A program made the translations under genes and the position numbers. A DNA stretch of 64,000 bases from Euphorbia lathyris. Taxonomy: Eukaryota; Streptophyta; Magnoliopsida; Malpighiales; Euphorbiaceae. This document shows, piece by piece, positions 54,856-64,000 of this stretch. The notes under the pieces were generated by a model, which saw only the letters and a program-made list of their open reading frames with translations, did no database searches and was not told the origin of the DNA. Numbering within the stretch: the stretch's first letter is position 1; each line of letters starts with the position of its first letter. The DNA lies in the NCBI RefSeq assembly GCF_963576675.1, contig NC_088911.1:136961929-137025928 (forward strand), written 5' to 3'.

Positions 54856-56910
54856 CTCAAGTTGTTTTGTGCTCATGGAGACTTGAACGAGTAGGCTCAT
54901 GGCCGATAGAGTGATAAAGAATATTGGTATTGATTGTTTTTACAGAGTTGAAGCCATAGGTTTTTCTTGGGGTGGGGTGGGGGGGGGGGTGGGGTATCTG
55001 GGTAGCGTGGAATAATCCAATTGAGGTTACTATATTAGCAAATAGTTGGTAGTTTATCCATGTGCAAGTGCATTCTCAGAGTCAAGAGGTCGATTCTTTA
55101 CTACGGTTTATAATAGTCCTAACCCAAGTAGGAGGAATTTTCTTTGGGACGTTTTGTTGAACTTATCTAACCATATTCATGGACCATGGATCCTTATGGG
55201 TGGCTATCCTAAATGAGTGTGAGAAAAGAGGTGGTAGTGTAAGGAAGAAAAGAGGCTGGTCTTTATTCCAATAGTTCATTGACATTGCCATCTTCAAGAC
55301 CTCAGTTTCTCTATACCCCAATTCACCTAGAAACTAGTGCTCCTATATGAAAGGTTAGATAGAGCCCTAGGCAATCGTGACTGGATGACTAAGTATTTGA
55401 GGGCTTCTATTCATCACCTTAGTCAGACCACATACCACTTCTCCTTGCAGCGAACCCTGCTGAGTCTAGTAGTAAGGCCTCTAAGCCATCTCATTTCTTC
55501 AAAACTTGGATGGATCATCTAGATTACGTGGAGGGTGTTTGGCGATCGTCAAATGATCTTGTCTTTTATTTTTCAATTGCATTGCAGGTATTTAAGATGC
55601 ATGGAATCCTTCTCCACTCCCAAGATGGTCCAAACTGAGTAGCAACTTCTCCATGATTTTGAGTTGACTCTCCAACATGAAAAGATCTTTTGGCATTAGA
55701 AGTTGAGATGTAAATGGATCCAAGTTGGGGATAGGAATGCCTCTTACTTACATAACTCCATGATTGCTAGAAGATGCCACAATACTTTTAATGGAATTAA
55801 GATTGATGAAACTGAGTGGTGCATGGAGTAAAATGTGATTAGGGATACAACTATCATTTTCTACAAGAAATTGTTCACTGATGACACAGCCTTATCCATG
55901 TCCTATGCTTGCAGGAGGATGTTCCCGACTAGGAGGGAAACTGACTTTTCCGTGTTGGATTCCCCCTAACCTTATTAAACTGATCATGTGATACATCTCC
56001 TCTAGCTCTCTTCATATTCTCTGGAATGGCTCCATGTTTGAGTCATTTCTCCCTTCTAGAGGTATTTGCCAAGGAGATCATATTTACCCTTATATCTTCG
56101 TCCTTTGTATGGAAATGATGGGCCACAAGATTGTTTCTCTCCGCAACTACAAATCGGTTCTTCTACAACAACTGGCATATTATTTTTGCAGTTGCTTGTT
56201 GACACTTATGAAGAAAATAGGAACCTCGTTATGTTCCAACAGTCTAAAAGATCTATTATGGAGATTTACATAGCATTAAGGTGATTAATTGATAGTAATC
56301 ATGCTTTTTTGAAGGATTTGGCTGCGCATAAACCTATTAGAAAAAAAGGTTTTGGTTGGGTGGAGTCCTCCAGGGACCCCCTTAGGTCAAGCTCAATACG
56401 GATGATGCTGTTAAATGGAGCTCCTTCTTAGCTGGCGGCTGACGGCCTTATCCACGATTGTAAAGGTAACTAGGTTCGAGATTTTGCTAAGAATGCGGGA
56501 GTCTGATTAGTGGTTAAGGCGGAGTTATGGGGTCTTATGGAAGGCTCGTGACTTGCTTGGTCATTGAGTTATAAAAAAGTTCTTTTAAAAGTTGATAGCA
56601 AAATCCGTGTTAACCTTATTTCTCAATATCTTATTCTTCCTAACAAGGTCGCATCTCTATTGGCGGCCATTGTGGAGCTTATTAGCAGGGAGTGAGAGAT
56701 TTCTTTTTACCACATCTATAGAGAAAGAAATAGAAGTGCGGGTTAACTAGCCAACTATGCAGGTTCTCTGCCAAATGCGTATCCTCAAAGAGTCGGCTCA
56801 GTACTTAAAGAAGATTTTAGAGCAAGAGCTCCTGGACGTCTCCATTTCCCCGTTTTGTGTCTTATAGCCTTGTGCCACACCTTTGCTCCGATATAATTTT
56901 TTTTTTTTAA
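54856..56910 (+). pseudogene. Decayed LINE (L1-type), near full length
   Basis: Endonuclease-type pieces appear first (about 54890-55220: RVEAIGFSWGG; an 'NFLWDVLLNLSNHIHGPWIL' region). Then comes a segment before RT (DRALGNRDWM, HFFKTWMDHLDYVEGVW, about 55350-55550) and the RT core (FESFLPSRGICQGDHIYPYIFV, about 56037-56110). RNase H-like remains follow at about 56380-56790, then a short T/A run at 56898-56920. Many stops and frameshifts. A G-run interrupts it near 54970-54993. Older than the LINE at 18.8-20.5 kb. Confidence 0.82.
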
Positions 56911-57358
56911 AAAAAACATCATCCAAACAATGTGTTAGAAACTACTAAATCACTCCAATAGCAATGTCTAACTTTATCTCAATTTATTTTGAACTTTCAA
57001 GTTGCATCTACTTTGGTAAGGAAGATTAAAATGAAAAAAATACAAAATGGAATGCATCCGCATTTTAGTTTGAAGAGTGCGGAGATCGGTTATTAGTAGA
57101 CAAGACAAGAAGGGACCAATTTTAAGAAAGGAAAAAGAAAGCCAACCAAAGCTTAGAACAGCGAATTGATTATGTAGAGTGCTCTTTTGTAGTTTTCGCT
57201 TCTGATAGTCCTTCAAACACTGCAGCGATCAGAGAATCTTAATAAAATACATTTTCTCTGTTCAGATTCAAGCATTTTCTTCACTCATGCAGTAGCGAAA
57301 CTCCTAAACCCTAGATTTTCACTTCTCAGAGTATCTTAAAGCTTTGAAGAATTGCGAA
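56911..57358 (+). promoter_or_regulatory. Upstream region and 5' leader of ALDH22A1
   Basis: Separates the LINE from the ATG at 57359. No unambiguous TATA box; the last about 100 bp ('ctcctaaaccctagatttt') look like a 5' untranslated leader. Confidence 0.45.
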
Positions 57359-60300
57359 ATGGCTTTTTGGTGGCCGCTAATCGTTATCGCGTTTGCCTAT
57401 GGTATCTGTCGATTCTTGTTGATGCTCATTCCTCTCAATGTGCCTTCGATTGACGTCGACTCATCTGATGGTATGCTTTGTATATACGCATCTAACTTCA
57501 GATATACGCAGCTCTATGATTTTTTTACCTTGCGTTTGTTGAGAGTTTGATTGTGAATTGAATTTTTCGCAGTGTTGGACGGGAATCAAACGCAGGAGAA
57601 TAGCTTCATTTACGTAAGTTTTTCATATAAAATGCTTGATTCGATTTGATTGTTTGATTTTCTGTTTAGTGTTAGATTTCTATGATTGACTCGATTGTTT
57701 TGATGACTGTTATAGTCATTGATTTATGTTTGAGAACAATAATGGAAGTTGCAGTTACTCTTAGAAACAAGTAAAGCATTCTAGAAATGATCAAGTGAAC
57801 TTCTCGATAGTTCAATATGCGATTTCTTTCCTTTGATAGGATATCAAATTGAAGTTAGCTACTCTTGAAGGACTTATAGTTTGTGTAGTGTGAAATCAAT
57901 GCGTTGTGATGAATGATTCTATATGCAATAATGTGCAGGTACCTCCCAGGGGAAGGCAACAACAACAAGACAGAAAAGTGCAGTGCTATGAACCTGCAAC
58001 CATGAAATACTTGGGATATTTCCCTGCTTTGTCTCCTGCTGAGGTTAGATATGATATACAAATTACAAATGGCAACAGTTATATCTGAATGTATGTATGC
58101 ATGTGTATGGATACATCTAATGTTGTGGCTGTTAGGCAGGTCAAGGAACGAGTTGCACAGGCAAGGAAGGCTCAGAAAATATGGGCAAAAAGCAGCTTCA
58201 AGATAAGGCGTCAGTTTTTGAGGATACTTTTGAAGTATATTATTGAACACCAAGAGCTTATATGCGAGTAAGAAGAGGAATCATCTTCTATTTGTCATCA
58301 CGATTACTGCTTTAGATATTTGTTTTTTTAAATTCATGTACTGATTACAATGTAGTTGTTCACCAATGAGGTCAATCACTAATAAGGAATAAAAAAGATT
58401 TAAGAATGAGAACTGAAAAATATTGGATACTTTTATTAAAATCCTGGAAACTTGGGGTTGCAAATTTCTCCCCCCCTGACTAGAGGTTAGTTGGATTGCA
58501 AAAAGAGATGGTACTATATGTTCACAAATTATATGCTCCACATCTCATTTCATGTCACAGTGTTAAGCATTATTCTGCATTTTGATTCATGGTTATTTTC
58601 ATTAGAGTGTCTTCCCGTGATACTGGAAAAACAATGGTAGATGCCTCTTTAGGAGAAATAATGACGACATGTGAGAAGATAACTTGGCTTCTCTCAGAGG
58701 GTGAGAAATGGCTAAAGCCTGAATACAGGTGTGTTTTCTTTGTAATCATATTCTATTTTCTTAATGCCAAAAGGTTCACTTGTTACTGTATCCCCCAAAG
58801 GTTGCTTTGCCCTTAGATTTTGGCGCACTGCATTATCCTTTTTTCTTTTTTCATTTTCTCAATGTTTGCAGATCTTGTGGGAGATCAATGCTTCACAAGA
58901 AATCCAAAGTGGAGTTTCATCCTCTTGGTGTCATTGGTGCCGTAGTGTCTTGGAACTATCCTTTCCACAATATTTTTAATCCAATGCTAGCGGCGGTCTT
59001 TTCAGGAAACAGTATTGTGATCAAGGTATTGCCTTCTGTATTTATTTAAATTTCATACCTTGTAATTTATGTACAACGGATGAAGGTGCATATATTAGTA
59101 AAATAAGCTGTTTGTCAGATTTCCGTATCTAGGAGGTTAATGTATGCCATTCTGTATCCATGTTACCATGGTTAGATCTATGTGCACATGTCTCTTCTAT
59201 GATTTTGAGGGCCTTTCTCTCTCTCTCTCTCAATCTTTTTCTGGTGAGCTAGGGAAAAAACTGAGATACAATACACTTGTAAGTGCAGGTTTCAGAACAT
59301 GCAAGTTGGTCAGGATGTTTCTACTTTCGAATAATCCAAGCTGCACTTGCTGCAGTAGGAGCTCCAGAAAATCTGGTTGACATAATAACAGGGTATGTTG
59401 TTTCAGACATTGCACTAAAAATGTTCATATTTATCTAATGAGCTAAAACCAATGTTTCCAACAGATTTGCTGAAACGGGAGAAGCACTTGTCTCTTCAGC
59501 TGATAAAATCATATTTGTCGGATCACCTGGTGTGGGTAAAGTGGTATGAATTTCCTTACTAGATTTTCATGTCAAATTTTTACATGCTTTTTGAGCAGCA
59601 TTGTCATTTATCTAGTTAATTTCTTCTATTTTAAGAAGTTGGAATAAAATTAAGACACTGTCAGATGCCAGTAATATTTTTTCCCAGTAGATGCCAGATA
59701 ACTCTTTTCCTTAATTTGTGGATATCTGCTCAAAAGTGATAATCAGCAGGGAACTGTACATGTTTTGAATGTGATGGAAATAGTTCTCCTTAAAGCCCTT
59801 GTATACTATTCTTTCTTGCAACTATTGTAGCCATCTTATGCTTAAGTTTCTACATTGCTCACTGGATGAAGTTTTTAACTTATCGTAGATAATGAGAAAT
59901 GCTGCCAACACACTTGTACCTGTTACACTTGAGCTTGGTGGAAAAGATGCATTCATTGTGTGTGAAGATGTGGACGTGCCTCAAGTATGAACTGGTTGTG
60001 CTTGCTCTGACTTCTTGTTGACTCGAATGTTTCTTTTGGACCCACTCATTGTTCTACCCCATGTAGGTTGCACAAATTGCTGTGAGGGCTGCTCTTCAAT
60101 CAAGTGGGCAGAACTGTGCTGGAGCTGAGAGATTTTATGTTCATAAAGACATACATTCTTCTTTTGTCAGTGAAATTACCAAGATTGTAAAATCTGTTTC
60201 AGCTGTAAGTGCTTGTTATTTTTTATGTTCGGAACCCTTCTGCTGAATTCAACATTGTCTCTATAGTTTTACTTAACGATCTTTTGACTCTTATATCCAT

Positions 60301-62526
60301 GTTCTTTTTTGCACATAAAACAAGGACCGGTTTCCTGTATTGATTGACACATAGCTGTATATGTCTGTGCCTTCATGGGGACATGCATATGTATTGCCAG
60401 TTGTCAAGTCCAGCACTAAAATGACATCATAACTTGTAAATTTAGCAAGAGCAATGAAATAATAGAAGATGCTGATGAACTTTGGCATGATGAAACAACC
60501 TGAATATAGTCATTATCTCAAATCAGTATTTTCTTCTTCTTTTGCTTAGACTCTCTTAATTGGCGAAAGGATAGCTTAGTGATTTGCATATACGTGAGGA
60601 AGAACAATTACAAAAGAAAAATAGACCACTGAACATAGTATAGGTGCATGTATTTGCAAGTTAAAACAGAGAGTGAGGCTACAAGCAAGGTAAAAATATT
60701 TAGTAGTTTTATTTTGACATATTGTTGTTTTATTTCAGCATGTCTTCTATAGCTTAGAATTTGGAATTTCTATTTGGACTCTTGACAAGGAAACAAAAAG
60801 TTTTTTATTATTATCAGGATCATCTCGTTTGTTTATACCTGTTAGGGTTAGGGATATGTACTTTATTCATAATTGTTCTATGTTTCTTATATCGTAAGTG
60901 TTTTTGTTTTCAAGATTAGCTGTTGGAATTTCTTTCTTGACTTCAAAGATTTACATATCATGTGCATTGCCCACTATAATATTTAAAAATCTCGCAAAGC
61001 TTCATAAACATTTTTTAGCATAATTTGCTTTCAATTTACTATATTTTTCATGAAAGTTTTCCTTTGGTGGATTTTCTCCTTGTTGATATACATATTACAG
61101 AGCTGATTCAACATTTTATTCAATTGCATTTTTTTTCTTTTACGCTCTCCCCCTACTGTTTTTTTGCCTTGTTGAGAATCAAAAAGAATTTCTTGAAATG
61201 AGGAAAAACAATGCAGCAATGATCATCTATTATGCCCTTGTTTCCTTATTCTCAAATGCTATTTTCCTGGCTGACTTCTGTGATGCAAGTCAAATTTCTT
61301 CAAGGCATGCAGAAAAATGTGCTTAAAGTTATTAATTCATATCTGTATATGACATGACATTTCTTCTCCTATAATGTTAACTTTTCAGGGACCACCACTT
61401 CTTGGAAGGTATGACATGGGAGCAATATGCTTACAAGAGCATTCCGATAGGCTTCAAAACCTTGTGAATGATGCCCTTGATAAAGGAGCAGAAATTATTG
61501 CTAGAGGAAGTGTTGGTCATTTATGTGAAGGTGCAGTTGATCAGTATTTCCCTCCCACCGTGCTTGTGAATGTAAATCACACAATGAAATTGATGCAAGA
61601 AGAGGTAGTAGGACTATTTTATCGAGTTTTAATATTGCATTTGATATTGGCTATAAGCCCCAATTATGTGTCATGCATATAAGATCTCTCCTATGTGTTT
61701 TGGGGAAACTTCGATTTTAAAGTGTTTCACCTTTTAGGAAAAGTTTCAAAAACTAAAACTCTTGGAAACTTGTATGAAACGTTTTGGGTCACGGTTCCGT
61801 AATTTAAGAAAATTGAAACCGTTTCTTAGAATTTGGAAAATCGTTTCCTAGGATGTAATGTGTTTTTATAAGTGTATATAAATGTTAATCACATGTTCAA
61901 TAAATTCTTTATTTTTCATATCATTTTCTTCAAGCTTTCAAAATAATAAAAAAAAATCTCTTTTTTCCTCTATTATATGACTTGTATGTATTTTTTTTTA
62001 AAATATATATAAATTAAACACCCATCCTTGTAATTTAAAAATTTATAGATATACTGTTGTATATTTTTGTTATTTAGACCTTTCCCCCACGTTTCCATTT
62101 TCTATATGTTTTGCAAATATCATTTCTTGGTGTCTGTTTCTGTTTCCGTTTCAGTTTCGTATCTATTTCTGTTTCCATGTAACATATGATCTCTCTATGA
62201 TACCATCAGAAGGATTTATTCGTTTTTCATCAGATGGCCACTTGTTTTGCTTATGTAGAGCATTTGTCATCTGTATATTGGTTGAATTGGTTAGTGCTTA
62301 CTGTCTAAATCTAATAAAATTTGAGCTGAATTAGGCTTTTGGACCCATCATGCCAATAATGAAATTTAGCACGGATGAAGAGGTTGTCAGGCTGGCAAAT
62401 GACTCTAGATATGGACTTGGCTGTGCTGTTTTTTCTGGTAAACAACACCGAGCCAAAGATATTGCTTCCCAGATACACTGTGGAGTTGCTGCAATTAATG
62501 ACTTCGCTTCAAATTACATGTGTCAG
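57359..62526 (+). CDS. ALDH22A1: Aldehyde dehydrogenase 22A1 (3' end beyond window)
   Basis: NAD(P)-dependent aldehyde oxidation; plant family 22 has a single, membrane-targeted member linked to stress. Exons: 57359-57470, 57573-57613, 57939-58043, 58140-58267, 58606-58728, 58872-59025, 59289-59392, 59465-59543, 59889-59984, 60067-60204, 61389-61604 and 62335-62526, in frame (496 codons), all GT-AG. The N-terminus has a hydrophobic signal/anchor ([23 protein letters not shown]). Active-site landmarks: SWNYPFHN (Asn), cofactor loop [15 protein letters not shown] (general-base Glu), and [12 protein letters not shown] (catalytic Cys), then EEAFGPIMP across exons 11/12 and GCAVFSG. The donor after exon 12 (CAG|GTAACC) leads out of the window; about 100 residues remain to be encoded downstream. 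Intact as far as seen. Confidence 0.96.
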
Positions 62527-64000
62527 GTAACCTCTCTATTTCGAATGCCATGTGTAAACATTTTATTATGGAAAATAATTCTAGCCTGTAGCTTGATCAA
62601 ATTTAGGTTCATACAATCCGTGCTAGACCACAATTTTCTCCGATATAGCCATTATTGTTCATTAATCTATTCAAACGGGAATTAAGGGTTAAATGGGCCC
62701 TTAAAGTTTACAGTCGAGATCAATTTAGTCCAAATCGAATTTTAGGTATCAACTCACTTGGTAATATTTGACAATATTTGACAAATTAGCACAAGGACAA
62801 TCATCCCCTCTCTGTGTTAGTTATGCTCTTCACTGTCAGAAAAAGAAAACGCTAAGCCTCTGAATCCTAACAAAGTGACTATATATATCTTTTCAAGATC
62901 CTTGGCTCTTTCCTGGTTTCACAGAAAGAATGATATCCCGAGCACCAATAGAATAAATAATTTCACTACTAGGGGACCACACATATGAAGGAAAAATCCA
63001 TGATAAGTGAAGAATCGAAAGATAAATAGCAGCTTGCAGCAGAAGAAAGTAAAGAGGATAGGAGAGAAGACATCGGCGGTTTCGGCTTATTCTGTTGAGG
63101 TTGGGAGCTCATTCCTATCCAGTCAAAGGCCCTTTCAGACTCCCTAGCCCTCTTATGGGCCCTAGGCTTGCTGCTTTCCTTCCCGGCTTTGGCCTTCTTT
63201 TTTCTTTTCTTTAGTCGCAGGGAGTTGGCAAAGCAGTATATATAGATATATGATATTACAAAAGTTCTTGTCCACTATATCCCGAATTCTTGAAGAAAAT
63301 CCTCAAAAGATGGTGATGGGTTTTGTTTCTATAATACCACAAGATTTTACAAGTTTAGGGTAGATATATACATAATATACATATATGCTCACTTTGTTAG
63401 GATGTGAAGTCTTAGCGTTTTGTTTCTCGTAGTTGTCAAATATTAACAAGTTTAAGGTTGAGTTGATACCTAAAATTCAATTTAGACTAAATACTAATTT
63501 GGTCCTGCTGGTCAACTTTTCGGGTCATTTTGACCCTTAATTCATTCAAACGGAGAGTTTCTTTTCCTGACTTGGGGGACTTATCAAGTAGAACCAGTTC
63601 CGACAGACCTACTGCATTCATAAACAAGTTTACATGTAAAATGCCAATTACTGAATTTGTATGAAGATAAAGGACCAGTTTAGTCCTTGAACTCAGCATA
63701 CAAGATCAGGCATGCCCAACATGAAATTGCAATATTTGTTCTATTACTTAGCTTTTTGGTCAAATTAGTGGGAAAAGGACACACATCGATATATTATTCA
63801 TAGATAGGACAAATTGCATCCATGGTCACTAAAGTTTGGGGTCTATTTCACAAAGGTTCTAGACTTGCATTTTTTTTCCAATAAAATTACTGAATTTTGC
63901 ATTTGATTTTAATAAAGTCATTCAAGCCAATTTTTTATATGAACAATTACCTGAATGTTGACGTGGCACATTAGACAGTTGACTATATACCAATTAAGTG
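62527..64000 (+). other. ALDH22A1 intron 12 (partial), with MULE and repeats
   Basis: No further exon appears before the window ends. It contains the MULE at 62679-63543 and, from about 63805, the left arm of another foldback-type repeat ('gcatccatggtcactaaagt') cut by the window edge. Confidence 0.7.
62679..63543. mobile_element. MULE, 865 bp, perfect 10-bp TSD
   Basis: Ends GAATTAAGGGTTAAATGGGC and, inward from the right, GAATTAAGGGTCAAAATGACC. The arms also share 'gaattttaggtatcaactca'. ATTCAAACGG is present on both sides (62669-62678 and 63544-63553). The interior has no transposase. Size and TSD fit a non-autonomous Mutator-like element. Confidence 0.92.

Noticed and set aside
1..64000. 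CRISPR arrays, bacterial operons, rRNA genes, organelle inserts
   Set aside because: No regularly spaced direct repeats, no ribosome-binding-site-led gene clusters and no rRNA or plastid gene motifs were seen; the genes are intron-containing plant nuclear genes.

Overview
This is a window of nuclear DNA from a flowering plant, almost certainly a eudicot. The evidence is multi-exon genes with GT-AG introns encoding plant-type proteins (cytosolic asparaginyl-tRNA synthetase, a small universal stress protein, a DUF247 protein and aldehyde dehydrogenase 22A1), AT-rich intergenic DNA, and typical plant transposons of nearly every class. I cannot name the species. Nothing bacterial, organellar or CRISPR-like is present.

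Genes. (1) Cytosolic asparaginyl-tRNA synthetase, + strand, six exons from 6178 to 12386, complete (550 codons). (2) Universal stress protein, - strand, four exons from 17705 to 15746, complete (162 codons). (3) DUF247 protein, - strand, a single exon at 33112-34464. (4) Aldehyde dehydrogenase ALDH22A1, + strand, twelve exons from 57359 to 62526, with the 3' end beyond the window. They look like ordinary, unrelated housekeeping or stress genes, not a cluster. Two short protein-like exons on the - strand (about 39056-39122 and 42235-42457) may be debris of another gene.

Mobile DNA, left to right. 1923-3195: hAT element with a perfect 8-bp target duplication. 3582-6045: paired MITEs, the second split by a Mutator-like element (4039-5924) that itself holds an LTR-like block. 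The synthetase introns carry a hAT MITE, a Stowaway MITE and foldback repeats. 12.9-15.7 kb: more MITEs. 18.8-20.56 kb: 5'-truncated LINE with an intact zf-RVT/RNase H ORF. 22.4-32.7 kb: a - strand Ty3/gypsy remnant whose integrase is split by a Ty1/copia element (22989-31312, TSD GACCA). The copia element has lost its 3' third and the front of its right LTR to a foreign LTR-like segment. 35-41 kb: SINE fragments, MITEs, a PIF/Harbinger MITE and two further hAT elements with perfect TSDs. 42520-about 54552: a degraded two-gene PIF/Harbinger element stuffed with a foldback MULE, a gypsy solo LTR, a MULE MITE, and a MITE that contains a 4.46-kb CACTA element. 54.86-56.9 kb: a decayed LINE. The last intron of ALDH22A1 in view holds a MULE with a 10-bp TSD.

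I found no undescribed gene system. The most unusual structures are the multi-level transposon nest at 42.5-54.6 kb, three consecutive perfect GC-rich stem-loops in the copia leader (25234-25341), and the copia element whose coding region is broken although its LTRs are nearly identical.
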